Shown here one piece after another: positions 1-8,670 of a stretch of 64,000 nt of DNA. The stretch is from assembly GCF_900128975.1 (NCBI RefSeq), contig NZ_FQVC01000010.1, positions 62,001-126,000 of the forward strand. Reading direction: 5' to 3'. The notes beneath the pieces were generated by a model. That model made no database searches and was not told the DNA's origin. It was given only the letters and a program-made list of their open reading frames with translations. Both the position numbers and the translations under genes were made by a program. Source of the stretch: Devosia limi DSM 17137 (GTDB taxonomy: Bacteria; Pseudomonadota; Alphaproteobacteria; Rhizobiales; Devosiaceae). Every line of letters begins with the position of its first letter. Within the stretch, counting starts at the first letter, position 1.

Positions 1-2
1 GC

Positions 3-77
3 TCCGGCTCCGTTGGCGAGGATCAGACCGTGGCCGAAGCCGCCGCAGACTACTTTCTGCAAACTTACGCGCACTAA
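3..77 (+). CDS. C-terminal tail of an unknown protein (5' end outside window)
   Basis: An open frame enters from the left edge and ends with TAA at 75-77, leaving 24 residues (ending FLQTYAH). It lies 41 bases upstream of the GMC oxidoreductase start and on the same strand, so the two could be cotranscribed. The fragment is too short to assign a family. That it is coding is inferred only from the open frame and the tight spacing to the next gene. Confidence 0.45.
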   Translation, partial: SGSVGEDQTVAEAAADYFLQTYAH

Positions 78-118
78 CGGGCCTGTTCGCCGGTCTAGCC
101 TTCTCAAGGGAATTTCAT

Positions 119-1816
119 ATGTGGGACTTTATCATCGTCGGTGGCGGCAGCGCTGGCTGCGTCTTGGCCAATCGGCTCTCCGCGGACAAGAACCGCAAGG
201 TCTTGTTGATCGAGGCGGGGCGCGATCTCAAGCCAGGTGAGGAAGGCGAGGCCGTCCTTGACACCTATCCTGGCAAGGCCGCGCATGACCCGCGCAATCA
301 TTGGGCTGGGCTGATGGTCCAGAGCCAGCCGCATCTGCACAATGCACTCAACAAGCCGGCCATGAAGAAATACGAGCAGCCCCGCTTGATGGGCGGGGGC
401 TCCAGCATTAATGGCCAGATTGCCAATCGCGGCACCCCCGACGATTATTCTGAATGGGAAGATCTGGGCGCCGAAGGCTGGAACTGGGCCGGCGTGTTGC
501 CGTATTTCAAGAAGCTCGAAACCGACCAGAACATGGACGGCCCGCTCCACGGCAAGACCGGTCCGATCCCGATTTACCGCATTCCGCGCGACAAATGGCC
601 GGCGTTGTCCCGCTCCACCGAAGCGGCGCTAGACGAGCTTGGCTATGCGGGTCTGGAAGACCAAAACGGCGCCTTTGGCGACGGTCACTTCCCCATGACG
701 CTGTCTAATAATGGCGGCAAGCATCGCGTGTCCACATCCATGGGCTATCTCGACATCGATACCCGCAAGCGGCCCAACCTGACCATCATGGCCGATACTC
801 ACGTTAAGACGCTTGTGATTGCCGATGGCGCCGTCACCGGTGTCAGGGTCATTCGCAATGGCAAGGAAGAAGTCCTGTCAGCGCGCGATGTGGTGGTGTC
901 ATCGGGCGCAATCCATTCGCCGGCCCTGCTGATGCGCTCGGGCATCGGGCCCAAAGTTGCGCTGCGCAAGGTGGGGATCGATGCCATTGTCGATCTGCCC
1001 GGGGTCGGGGAGAACCTGCAGGAGCATCCTGGCATATCGCTCTCGGCCTATATCAAGCCGCATGCGCGCCTGCGCCATACCCGCCGCCATATCCATGTGG
1101 GCCTGCGCTACAGCTCTGGCGTGGAAGGGTGCGGCCCGTCCGACATGTTCTCCATGATGGCCGCCAAGTCGGCATGGCACCCCTTGGGCATCCGCCTGGC
1201 CTCGATGCTTTCCTGGATCAACAAGGCGGAATCGCGCGGCAGCGTTTCGTTGGTTTCCAACGATCCGATGGCCGAGCCGACGGCGAACCTTAACTATCTT
1301 TCGGATTCCCGCGATCTGGAGCGCCTCAGCGGCTCCATGCACCTGATGGCAAGAGTGTTTGCTGCCGATGCTTTGGCTGGTTCCATCGAAACCCCCACCG
1401 CCTCCAGTTATACCGGCTTTGCCAAGGCGCTGGGTCGCCAGACCTTGCGCAACTACCTGATTACCGCCCCTGTTGCCGTCGTGATCGATGCGCTGCCCTT
1501 CGCTCGGCGCCAGTTCATGCATCTCGCCGTCGCCAACGGCCTTTCCCTGCGGGATCTGCTGACCGACACCGATGCCATGCACGATTATGTGCGCGCCAAT
1601 GCCTTCGGGCAGTGGCATGTCTGCGGCACCTGCAAGATGGGCAGCGCCGATGATCGCGATGCGGTGGTGGACCCGCGCACCGGCAAGGTGCACGGCATTG
1701 AGGGGCTGAGAGTAGTCGACGCGTCGATCATGCCGACCGCGCCCCGTGCCAATCTCAATATTCCGGTGATCATGCTAGCCGAAAAAATGTCCGATCTGAT
1801 CATCGCCAGTAGCTAG
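119..1816 (+). CDS. GMC family FAD-dependent oxidoreductase (choline dehydrogenase-like)
   Basis: A 565-residue flavoprotein, the normal length for glucose-methanol-choline oxidoreductases, which oxidise alcohols using FAD. The N-terminus has the dinucleotide-binding motif GGGSAGCVLANRLS. The GMC signature follows around residues 90-110 (LMGGGSSINGQIANRG), and the second signature HSPALLMRSGIGP is near residue 265. The C-terminal catalytic block WHVCGTCKMG and PRANLNIP supplies the active-site His and Asn. The ATG at 119 follows AAGGGA with good spacing. No signal peptide is visible, so it is probably cytoplasmic. The substrate cannot be told from sequence. No betaine aldehyde dehydrogenase is next to it, so I do not call it betA. 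Confidence 0.9.
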   Translation: MWDFIIVGGGSAGCVLANRLSADKNRKVLLIEAGRDLKPGEEGEAVLDTYPGKAAHDPRNHWAGLMVQSQPHLHNALNKPAMKKYEQPRLMGGGSSINGQIANRGTPDDYSEWEDLGAEGWNWAGVLPYFKKLETDQNMDGPLHGKTGPIPIYRIPRDKWPALSRSTEAALDELGYAGLEDQNGAFGDGHFPMTLSNNGGKHRVSTSMGYLDIDTRKRPNLTIMADTHVKTLVIADGAVTGVRVIRNGKEEVLSARDVVVSSGAIHSPALLMRSGIGPKVALRKVGIDAIVDLPGVGENLQEHPGISLSAYIKPHARLRHTRRHIHVGLRYSSGVEGCGPSDMFSMMAAKSAWHPLGIRLASMLSWINKAESRGSVSLVSNDPMAEPTANLNYLSDSRDLERLSGSMHLMARVFAADALAGSIETPTASSYTGFAKALGRQTLRNYLITAPVAVVIDALPFARRQFMHLAVANGLSLRDLLTDTDAMHDYVRANAFGQWHVCGTCKMGSADDRDAVVDPRTGKVHGIEGLRVVDASIMPTAPRANLNIPVIMLAEKMSDLIIASS

Positions 1817-1881
1817 CAAGCGAGCACGAGTCCCCACCGCCATCACTGCCAACAGAAAGAGAGCCGGTCAAAGTCGGCGGC

Positions 1882-2331
1882 TCAAAAGGCACGCGCGTTG
1901 GCGCGCGCATTGTCAGCCGCCGCCTCATCGGCCCAAGCCCCTCGATGGCCTTGATGAAGTGACCGCCCCGGAAGGACTGCCGTCGGCCAGCCGGCCTTGT
2001 GCTCGGCATAGACGGTGTCCGCCGCCTCGCTGAATGTCGGCACCACCTTCTTGGCGAGCCGCTTCTCAGCTAGCGGGTCCCCGCCCTCGCGTGCGAGCTT
2101 GCGATAGGCTAATGCCTTCTCTCTGGCTTCGGCTAAGCTGACCAAGGAGACACCACCTAGCCCGATGTCTCGGCGCTTGCCCTGCACCACCGTGCGCAGC
2201 ATCCAGCGCTTGGCTCCCGAGGGATCAACGACGAGGTAGAGCCCATTGCCGTCGGCATATCGGCCCGGCTCTTTGAGCTGTCTCACCTGTACGGCTGAGA
2301 GTGCTTTGTCGGGGTGTTTGCCAGTTTTCAT
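1882..2331 (-). pseudogene. truncated tyrosine-recombinase integrase (P4-type, N-terminal part only)
   Basis: From the minus-strand ATG at 2331 the product reads MKTGKHPDKALSAVQVRQLK, then GRYADGNGLYLVVDPSGAKRW and a segment rich in AREKALAYRKLAREGGDPLAEK. This is the DUF4102 N-terminal domain of P4-like phage and island integrases, which bind arm sites. After about residue 115 (AEHKAGW) the homology stops. The rest of the usual ~400-residue protein, with the core-binding and catalytic Arg/His/Arg/Tyr parts, is missing, and the frame ends at 1882 in unrelated sequence. It cannot be a working recombinase. The frame is open up to 2409, but the extra codons look non-native. It is probably the scar of a lost or rearranged island. 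Confidence 0.8.
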
Positions 2332-2484
2332 GAGGTAACCTAACTCAGGTGCCCCACACTTTACCCCACATTTAATTTTGGATGTAGCTGGATTCAGCGA
2401 ATTGTCCAACTTCGCTCATTTGCGGCCAGCAGAGTGTCACGCGCCTACAATTCATTGATTTTGCTAATATATATCTTCTTGCCT

Positions 2485-2516
2485 GCTGAGCGTAGTTGGC
2501 TTAACCTACACTCAGC
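2485..2516. repeat. imperfect inverted repeat near the integrase remnant
   Basis: GCTGAGCGTAG at 2485-2495 and CTACACTCAGC at 2506-2516 are inverted copies with one mismatch, separated by 10 bases. They lie between the integrase start and the tRNA-like att sequence, where arm-type integrase or excisionase sites usually occur. That role is inference; a simple terminator is less likely because no T-run follows. Confidence 0.4.
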
Positions 2517-2536
2517 TAAACGCTAACAAGGCGGTC

Positions 2537-2549
2537 TCCCTCTCCGCCA
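2537..2549 (+). other. candidate attachment site: 3' end of a tRNA-Ser-like sequence
   Basis: TCCCTCTCCGCCA matches the way alphaproteobacterial tRNA-Ser genes end (T-arm tail plus acceptor stem). The rest of a tRNA cannot be found upstream. A tRNA 3' fragment about 200 bases from the start of an integrase is the usual look of attL/attR left by a tRNA-targeting island. The complete tRNA-Ser should lie elsewhere in the genome. The call rests on one short match and its context. Confidence 0.4.
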
Positions 2550-3036
2550 CTTCAACTAGCTTAAGTAGTTGAATATTGGGACCCAGGTGTCCAATTGGGA
2601 GCTGCGTCCCATTTTACCCTCATCTAAAGTCGTTAATGTCGAGCTTAGCTGGACGTCTTCGGACCGACTTTGACCTCAAGTCTATCTAGCTGCGGCCGGG
2701 GTGGTTCCAAAGGTGGTAGAACTTTGCCTGCCGCCAGCCCAAAGTGCCACTGGCCGCCTAGAGCAGCCCGAAAAGCGGTGATTTGGCATTATCCAAATAC
2801 AAACCTCCCAGTAGAAGCCATTGCAGTCAAAGGCCATCTGGTACTTTCTTCGGCCGTTTTTCGACGATGATGTAGGCGTCCGACATCGTAAGACGCTGCC
2901 GCCGCCGCCCTTTGACGTCGCCGAGAATGAGACAGAACGACCAGAGTTGGGACGTGAGGCACACGACGCCGCGACCGTGCAGTGGCATAGTTTTCTGCCC
3001 AATATCCGGCATTCTGCCACATGGAGGCCCTGTACG
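2550..3036. other. intergenic stretch, no recognisable gene
   Basis: About 490 bases follow the att-like sequence. They contain a short inverted repeat (CAACTA / TAGTTG near 2554-2572) and several open frames on both strands from about 2670. None has a recognisable domain, a plausible start with a ribosome site, or a natural amino-acid composition. A minus-strand stretch contains GFYWEV, which resembles a motif of small uncharacterised proteins, but stops and frame changes interrupt it. This is probably decayed DNA next to the integration scar plus the promoter of the amidohydrolase gene. Confidence 0.5.
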
Positions 3037-4668
3037 ATGTCCTTCCGTCCTCACCTGAGGATCGCCGGAGCGATCCATTGTACCGCGTCTCGACTGTGCT
3101 TGGCGCTCGCCTGCACCGCAGTGATGCTGCCCGCCCTGGCTCATGGCGAAGGGTTGGTATTGTACGAGGATGTCCGGATTTTCGACGGCCGCGACGATAC
3201 GCTATCACTCGCCAGCAACGTGCTGGTGCGCGGCAATGTGATCGACACGATCTCCGTCGACCCCATCGAAGCCGATGGCGCAGAAATCATCGATGGAGCA
3301 GGCCGCACGTTGATGCCGGGGCTGATCGACGCCCATTGGCACACGATGCTGGTCGGCACTACGCCGGATGACGGTCTCAACGACGATTTGGGCTACAGCA
3401 CCATTATCGCCGTCAACGAAGCCGAGGCGGCGTTGATGCGGGGCTTCACCACGGTGCGGGACATGGGCGGTGCCGCGTTCTCGCTAAAGCGCGCGATCGA
3501 TGAGGGCCGTGTCGTTGGTCCGCGCATCTATCCCTCCGGCGCCATCATCACCGTCACCAGCGGCCACGGCGATTTCCGCTCATTGACCGAACTCCCGCGC
3601 GAAATCGGCCATCTGTCCCGCATGGAGGAGCTGGGCATGGCGATGGTCGCCGACAGTCCCGACGAAGTGCGGATGCGGGCGCGCGAGCAATTGATGCTCG
3701 GCGCAGTGCAGATCAAGCTCACCGCCGGTGGCGGTGTTGCCTCGCCGCACAGCCCGCTCGATGTCTCCACCTTTACCCTTGAGGAGCTTCACGCCGCCGT
3801 TGAAGCCGCCGAGAATTGGGGCACCTATGTCGCCGTTCACGCCTATACGCCGGCCGCAATCCAGCGCTCCGTCGAAGCAGGGGTGAAGGTTATCGAGCAT
3901 GGTCACCTCATGGATGCCGAGACAGCCAAGATGATGGCCGAGAAGGGCATCTGGCTCAGCACGCAGCCCTTCGACGCAAGCTTTGAAAAGGGCATTGCGC
4001 TACCCGAAGCCAATCTCCAGCGTTTGCGCGAGGTCATCACCGGTACTGACAGGCTCTATGGCTTCGTCAAGGAATTCGGGATCAAGACGGCCTTTGGCAC
4101 CGATATTCTGTTCTCATCGCAAATGGCGCAGACTCAAGGCTTCATGCTGACCCTGCTACAGCGTTGGTTTACCCCGGCCGAAATTCTTAAAATGGCTACG
4201 GCCACCAATGGCGAGCTGCTCCAGCTCACCGGGCCGCGCAATCCCTATCCGGGTACTATCGGGGTCATCGAGAAAGGCGCCTTCGCCGACCTGTTGCTCG
4301 TCGATGGCAACCCGCTTGAGAACCTCGATCTTGTTGCCGATCCGAACAATTTCGTCGTCATCATGAAGGATGGCAATATCTACAAAAACACCCTCGCTCT
4401 CGCCAATTCCGAACCTGGCGCGTCGATCGGCCTGGGTAATCAGTTCCCCGTCAGCAATTACCTTTGCGAGGACGGCACACGCCTGGCGGTGCGTCTCTTG
4501 GGTGAAAGCGCTTTGGTATCCGTCAATGACGCGGCGGAGATCGACCTGCCTTCCATTGGAGCAGAAGGCACGACATTTTCGAATGGTCCGTTGACGCTGA
4601 CCATCGAGCAAGGTCGCCTCTCATGGGGTATTGGCCGAGCTATGCCGTCCGCCTGCTCCGGCGCATGA
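3037..4668 (+). CDS. secreted metal-dependent amidohydrolase with C-terminal MliC-like domain
   Basis: A 543-residue protein. The start ATG at 3037 follows GGAGG, and the first ~36 residues form a signal peptide ending ALAHG. The frame is open upstream, but those codons look non-native. The amidohydrolase domain (imidazolonepropionase/Xaa-Pro dipeptidase-like) has the metal motif IDAHWHTM, a Lys in QIKLTAGGGV, His in VAVHAYTP and VIEHGHLMD, and Asp in FGTDILF. From about residue 468 to the end the sequence changes to YLCEDGTRLAVRL...TTFSNGPLTLTIEQGRLSW...C, which fits the MliC fold of periplasmic c-type lysozyme inhibitors, including its paired cysteines. So a periplasmic peptide or amide hydrolase is fused to an inhibitor-like domain. 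The substrate is unknown. The MliC call comes from motif reading, not a profile search. Confidence 0.85.
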   Translation: MSFRPHLRIAGAIHCTASRLCLALACTAVMLPALAHGEGLVLYEDVRIFDGRDDTLSLASNVLVRGNVIDTISVDPIEADGAEIIDGAGRTLMPGLIDAHWHTMLVGTTPDDGLNDDLGYSTIIAVNEAEAALMRGFTTVRDMGGAAFSLKRAIDEGRVVGPRIYPSGAIITVTSGHGDFRSLTELPREIGHLSRMEELGMAMVADSPDEVRMRAREQLMLGAVQIKLTAGGGVASPHSPLDVSTFTLEELHAAVEAAENWGTYVAVHAYTPAAIQRSVEAGVKVIEHGHLMDAETAKMMAEKGIWLSTQPFDASFEKGIALPEANLQRLREVITGTDRLYGFVKEFGIKTAFGTDILFSSQMAQTQGFMLTLLQRWFTPAEILKMATATNGELLQLTGPRNPYPGTIGVIEKGAFADLLLVDGNPLENLDLVADPNNFVVIMKDGNIYKNTLALANSEPGASIGLGNQFPVSNYLCEDGTRLAVRLLGESALVSVNDAAEIDLPSIGAEGTTFSNGPLTLTIEQGRLSWGIGRAMPSACSGA

Positions 4669-4788
4669 ATGATGGGGGCACTGACCGGCTCAAAGAGAAG
4701 GCGGCCCCGACGGTGAGGTTCTTGCCATGCAGCGGCAGCGAACCGCTGCGGGCGCCGGTGATGACCGGGCGATGGGTCGTCTCGCTGC

Positions 4789-5691
4789 CTATTCGACAGC
4801 CGCCCGCAGGGAACGCAAAACCTCTTCTGCAAACATCGATGCCGCGAGACCTAGATTTCGTTTTCCTCGCTGTACCAGTGAGAGGACATTCTTGCCCATG
4901 ACGCGGTCGCGAATCTGCAGGTAATTGAGCAGGCCGTTCCGATGCTCCTCGGCAATGTCGAATTTGCTGAGAAAGGCGATGGCCTCGCCGGAGGCGGCCA
5001 GCCACTTCATCGATTCAATGGAATTGGTCAGGAAGGTTGGTTCCACATCAAGGCCCGCCTGAGCAAAGGCGTCGGTCACGATGTCATGGATCAGCATCGT
5101 TCGGTCCGCGAAGATCAGCGGGTAGGGCGCGCAGAAGGCCAGGGGTATCGAACTCATGCTGGTGAGGGCGTGACCGGGCGCAACGACCGCGCCAAGGCGT
5201 GCGTCCATCCTTGCCAGCGTATCGAGCTGCGGCGTGTCTGGCAGGTTGAAGGCAAGCCCCAGATCGGCCTCGCCATCGGCGACCGCCGCGATGATATCGC
5301 GAATGAACATGACGCGGATCGATATCTTGATATTGGGGTGGCGGGCGCAGAAGGTCGCGGCTGTTTGTGGGATGATCCCTCCCGCCAACCCGTTCATGGT
5401 CGCGATGATCACTTCCCCACTTTGCAGTCCCTTCAGGTCGCGGATTTCGGCTTCGACCTGGCTGTATTCCTGCATCGTCCGGCGGATATGGGCAAGCAAC
5501 ACCTCGCCTGCCGGCGTCAGGCGCAGACCGCGGGGCAGGCGCTCGAACAAGGGCTCACCGATGGACTCCTCGAGCTGCAGAACGTGCCGGTTGATGGCGG
5601 AGGAAGCGACGTTCAGGCGCTCGGCAGCGCCGCGGATCGAACCGCAACGGGCGACTTCGTCAAGATAACGCAGCAACCTTGAATGCAGCAT
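4789..5691 (-). CDS. LysR family transcriptional regulator
   Basis: A 300-residue protein, typical for LysR. The winged helix-turn-helix spans residues ~1-62 (RYLDEVARCGSIRGAAERL, then SSAINRHVLQLEE and PLFERLPRGLRLTPAGE). A periplasmic-binding-like effector domain follows (residues ~90-290). It is transcribed divergently from the binding-protein gene at 5831, and a palindrome lies in the shared promoter. This is the classical layout for a LysR protein controlling the neighbouring transport and deaminase operon. The start at 5691 puts the HTH at the very N-terminus, as usual. The ligand is presumably the imported substrate or its breakdown product. Confidence 0.92.
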   Translation of the reverse strand: MLHSRLLRYLDEVARCGSIRGAAERLNVASSAINRHVLQLEESIGEPLFERLPRGLRLTPAGEVLLAHIRRTMQEYSQVEAEIRDLKGLQSGEVIIATMNGLAGGIIPQTAATFCARHPNIKISIRVMFIRDIIAAVADGEADLGLAFNLPDTPQLDTLARMDARLGAVVAPGHALTSMSSIPLAFCAPYPLIFADRTMLIHDIVTDAFAQAGLDVEPTFLTNSIESMKWLAASGEAIAFLSKFDIAEEHRNGLLNYLQIRDRVMGKNVLSLVQRGKRNLGLAASMFAEEVLRSLRAAVE

Positions 5692-5714
5692 CTGAAACGC
5701 CCCCTCATCAGTGC

Positions 5715-5731
5715 GCTCTCAAAAAGAGAGC
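5715..5731. promoter_or_regulatory. palindromic operator candidate for the divergent LysR regulator
   Basis: GCTCTC-AAAAA-GAGAGC is a perfect 6-base inverted repeat with a 5-base AT spacer. It is 24 bases from the LysR start and 100 bases from the transporter start. It fits the T-N11-A style of LysR recognition sites. Confidence 0.6.
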
Positions 5732-5830
5732 ATTGCGGACTAAAGATTGTTCTTTTCTAGTACGCTGCATTCAGCTTTGATCCAACTGCAAAATGCGACC
5801 AAAAAGCGCGTTGCGAGGAGGAGAAATTCA

Positions 5831-6835
5831 ATGACTGAACTGAAGAGCCCAACCCGGATTGCCCTGCATTTTGCTGTGATCGCGAGCGCCCTGATGGGCG
5901 GCACATGCCTGTCCTCTGCCGCGGATATGGACAAAGTGGTGTTCATGACCAGCTGGTACGCGCAGGCCGAACATGGCGGGTATTACCAGGCCAAGGCCAC
6001 GGGCCTTTATGAAGCGGCCGGGCTAGACGTTACCGTCAGGATGGGCGGCCCCCAGATCAATGGCATGCAATTGTTGCTCGCGGGGGAAACCGATTACTAT
6101 AACGGCTTCGATTTTCAGGTCCTGAGCAGCGTCGAGCAGGGATTGCCGGTCAAGGCTATCGCAGCGATGTTCCAGCACGACGTCAACGGCATGCTCACCC
6201 ATGCCGACGTCACCGGCCTAGATGGCCTGACGGACAAGACCCTGATGATCGCCACGACGGCGCGAGCGTCCTGGTGGCCATGGCTGAAGGATACTTATGG
6301 CCTCAGCGAGTCGCAGGTCAAACCCTATACCTTCAACATTCAGCCCTTCATGGTGGACCCGCAGGCCGCACAGCAGGCTTTCCCAACCTCGGAACCATTC
6401 TCGCTTACGCAACAGGGCATTGCGCACAATTTCTACCTGTTCGCAGACTACGGCTACCCACCCTACGGCATGACGCTCGTCACCCGCACGGACGTCCTCG
6501 ACAACAAGGCAGACGTGACTGAGCGCTTTGTTCGGGCCTCTATCGAAGGCTGGAAGAGCTATCTCGCCGACCCCACCCCTGGCAACAAACTGATCCAGGA
6601 AGCCAATCCCAACATGACCGACGAGCAGCTCGCCTTTGCTCTCAAACGCCTCAAGGAGTTGCAGTTGGTCACCGGAGGGGATGCCGCTACGCAAGGCATT
6701 GGAACCATGACCGAGGAGCGCTGGAAGGCCAGTTACGACTACATGGTGTCAGCCGAGCTGCTGCAAGCCGGCACCGACTGGAAAAATGCCTTCACGACCG
6801 AGTTCGTGAGCGGCCTCAACATCATCGCCGATTGA
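5831..6835 (+). CDS. ABC transporter substrate-binding protein, NMT1/ThiY-like
   Basis: A 334-residue exported protein. The ATG at 5831 has a strong GAGGAGGAGAAA site; an upstream in-frame start has none. A signal peptide covers residues ~1-35 (ending SSAAD). The mature part starts VVFMTSWYAQAEHGGYYQAKA and continues with GLDVTVRMGGPQINGMQLL and YYNGFDFQ. This pattern belongs to the NMT1/THI5 family that binds pyrimidine-like or other small nitrogen compounds. It is the first gene of the operon. The ATPase start overlaps its stop by one base, which implies translational coupling. The deaminases downstream suggest an N-heterocycle ligand, but the sequence does not prove it. Confidence 0.9.
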   Translation: MTELKSPTRIALHFAVIASALMGGTCLSSAADMDKVVFMTSWYAQAEHGGYYQAKATGLYEAAGLDVTVRMGGPQINGMQLLLAGETDYYNGFDFQVLSSVEQGLPVKAIAAMFQHDVNGMLTHADVTGLDGLTDKTLMIATTARASWWPWLKDTYGLSESQVKPYTFNIQPFMVDPQAAQQAFPTSEPFSLTQQGIAHNFYLFADYGYPPYGMTLVTRTDVLDNKADVTERFVRASIEGWKSYLADPTPGNKLIQEANPNMTDEQLAFALKRLKELQLVTGGDAATQGIGTMTEERWKASYDYMVSAELLQAGTDWKNAFTTEFVSGLNIIAD

Positions 6836-7695
6836 TGCAAACCATGCCCCAGACAGTCGCTGCAACCACGATCGTGGGTAAGGAAATTCCAGTGAAACGC
6901 GTGCCGGTAATTGAGGTTAAGGCCGCAGAGAAGACGTTCCCAAATGGCTTTCGAGCGCTTGAGCCCGTTGATCTCACGCTCAAACCCGGTGAGTTCCTGA
7001 CCCTGATCGGACCATCCGGTTGTGGCAAGAGTACTCTGCTAGGGATGATGACCAACCTGCTCCCTGCCTCCAAGGGTAAACTATCCTGGTGGGGCGGGGG
7101 GTTCGAACAGACCGGTACGCCGGGCAAGACGTTGTCGATCGTGTTTCAGGACGCGACCTTGATGCCCTGGGCGACGATCGAAACCAATGCCCGGCTGCCG
7201 CTCGACCTCGCGGGTGTTCCGCGCCCTCAAGCACAGGAACGCGTCCAGGCCGCGCTCGCAAAAGTGGGCCTTGCCGGATTCGGGGGCCAGTTGCCGCGCC
7301 AGCTTTCCGGCGGCATGCGGATGCGGGTTTCCATAGCCCGGGCCCTGGCTACCGAACCTGACCTGCTGCTGATGGACGAACCATTTGGCGCATTGGACGA
7401 GTTCACGCGCAACAAGCTCGACGCGGACCTGCTTGAGCTCTGGCGTGAGCGCGACCTGTCCATCGTGTTTGTCACGCACTCGATCTACGAGGCCGTTTTT
7501 CTGTCCACGCGCGTTGTCGTCATGGCAGCCCGACCCGGCCGGATTTCCAGCATCATCGATATTGATGTTCCTGGGCCGCGCGACGAGGAATTCCGCGGGA
7601 GCCCCCGCTTCGCCGCCCTTTGTGCAGAATTGTCGCGCGCGCTGCACCTGGCATCCGAAGAATCCGGCAACGTATCGGGAGGAACCAAACCGTGA
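6835..7695 (+). CDS. ABC transporter ATP-binding protein (nitrate/taurine/pyrimidine type)
   Basis: A 286-residue ATPase with Walker A GPSGCGKST, signature LSGGMRMRVSIARAL, Walker B LLLMDEPFGALDEFTR and the switch His in VTHSIYEAVF. This composition is typical of the SsuB/TauB/ThiZ group. I use the ATG at 6835, whose A is the last base of the upstream TGA. A TTG one codon earlier is less likely, and an ATG at 6844 is possible. The first ~35 residues before the nucleotide-binding domain (starting VIEVKAAEKTF) are a variable tail. It energises the permease encoded directly downstream, whose GTG start overlaps its stop. Confidence 0.92.
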   Translation: MQTMPQTVAATTIVGKEIPVKRVPVIEVKAAEKTFPNGFRALEPVDLTLKPGEFLTLIGPSGCGKSTLLGMMTNLLPASKGKLSWWGGGFEQTGTPGKTLSIVFQDATLMPWATIETNARLPLDLAGVPRPQAQERVQAALAKVGLAGFGGQLPRQLSGGMRMRVSIARALATEPDLLLMDEPFGALDEFTRNKLDADLLELWRERDLSIVFVTHSIYEAVFLSTRVVVMAARPGRISSIIDIDVPGPRDEEFRGSPRFAALCAELSRALHLASEESGNVSGGTKP

Positions 7696-8495
7696 GCCAA
7701 TTCCAACTCAGCCGTGCCGCCGCCCTCCCGTTCATTGGTCCAGTTGCCGTAGGGGTCATCCTGCTGGTGCTGTGGCAGGTCCTGTGCACCATAAACGAGG
7801 TCCCGATCTACCTGTTTCCCAAGCCGACCGATATCTGGTCGAGCTTCACGACCAATCTGTCGGGCCTGACACGAGCCTCGTCTGTGACGCTGCAGGTTAC
7901 CTTGCAGGCCTTCCTCGTGGCGGTTGTGACCGGGACGGCAATTGCCTTTCTGTTCAACCAGAGCCGCATTATCGAGGCCTGCCTGTTTCCCTATGCCATC
8001 ATCCTGCAGGTGACCCCGATCGTTGCGATCTCGCCATTGATCATCATCCTGATCAAAGATACCGGCACCGCTCTGACCGTGTGCGCCGCTCTTGTTGCGC
8101 TGTTCCCCATCATCTCCAACACCACGCTTGGATTGCGCAGTGTCGATCCGGGACTGGTCAATTTATTTCGTGCGAACAAGGCCTCGCGGATGCAGACCCT
8201 GTTGCGGCTCCGCATTCCCAGTGCCCTGCCATACTTCTTCGCCGGCCTGCGTATTTCGAGTGGCCTGGCGTTGATCGGTGCCGTCGTCGCCGAGTTCGTC
8301 GCCGGCACTGGCGGCATGGGCTCGGGGCTGGCCTACGAAATTCTACAGGCCGGGTTCCAGCTCAACATCCCGCTGATGTTTGCCGCTCTCGGTCTCATCA
8401 CGGTCATCGGTATCGCCCTCTTTCTCGCGATGTCGGGTCTGTCGAACCTGGCAATCGGATCCTGGCACGAGAGCCATGCCGAGGGGCGCCGCTAA
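7692..8495 (+). CDS. ABC transporter permease (SsuC/TauC/ThiX type)
   Basis: A 267-residue inner-membrane protein with about six hydrophobic helices (residues ~12-32, 68-90, 100-122, 128-150, 190-212 and 225-250) and the EAA-type loop LFRANKASRMQTLLRLRIPSA that docks to the ATPase. The GTG at 7692 follows GGGAGGAA and overlaps the ATPase stop by four bases (GTGA). With the two upstream genes it forms a complete importer. A hairpin 13 bases after its stop separates it from the hydrolase genes. Confidence 0.9.
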   Translation: MSQFQLSRAAALPFIGPVAVGVILLVLWQVLCTINEVPIYLFPKPTDIWSSFTTNLSGLTRASSVTLQVTLQAFLVAVVTGTAIAFLFNQSRIIEACLFPYAIILQVTPIVAISPLIIILIKDTGTALTVCAALVALFPIISNTTLGLRSVDPGLVNLFRANKASRMQTLLRLRIPSALPYFFAGLRISSGLALIGAVVAEFVAGTGGMGSGLAYEILQAGFQLNIPLMFAALGLITVIGIALFLAMSGLSNLAIGSWHESHAEGRR

Positions 8496-8507
8496 GCACC
8501 AGCGCTG

Positions 8508-8535
8508 CCCGCTGACGGCAAGAGGCGTCAGCGGG
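8508..8535 (+). terminator. intercistronic hairpin after the permease gene
   Basis: CCCGCTGACG (8508-8517) and CGTCAGCGGG (8526-8535) form a perfect 10-base stem with an 8-base loop. No T-run follows, so it is more likely an mRNA-processing or stability element, or a leaky terminator, than a full stop. Confidence 0.5.
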
Positions 8536-8670
8536 GCGAAATTCACACACGCGGCCATCTGACTGTCCAGCGGCACCGGGCGATCCGGGACCGAGCGGTG
8601 GCGGCTGCGCAAACTCCATAAGGCCGGCGACATCTGAATGTCGGTCCGGCAGCAGAAAGGATGACGTGTC

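Noticed and set aside
119..1816. GMC oxidoreductase considered as betA (choline dehydrogenase for betaine synthesis)
   Set aside because: No betaine aldehyde dehydrogenase, betI or choline transporter beside it; the family has many other substrates.
2670..3036. Several overlapping open frames on both strands before the amidohydrolase, including an in-frame extension of that gene to 2821
   Set aside because: No ribosome site, no recognisable domain, unnatural composition; a good GGAGG plus signal peptide places the real start at 3037.
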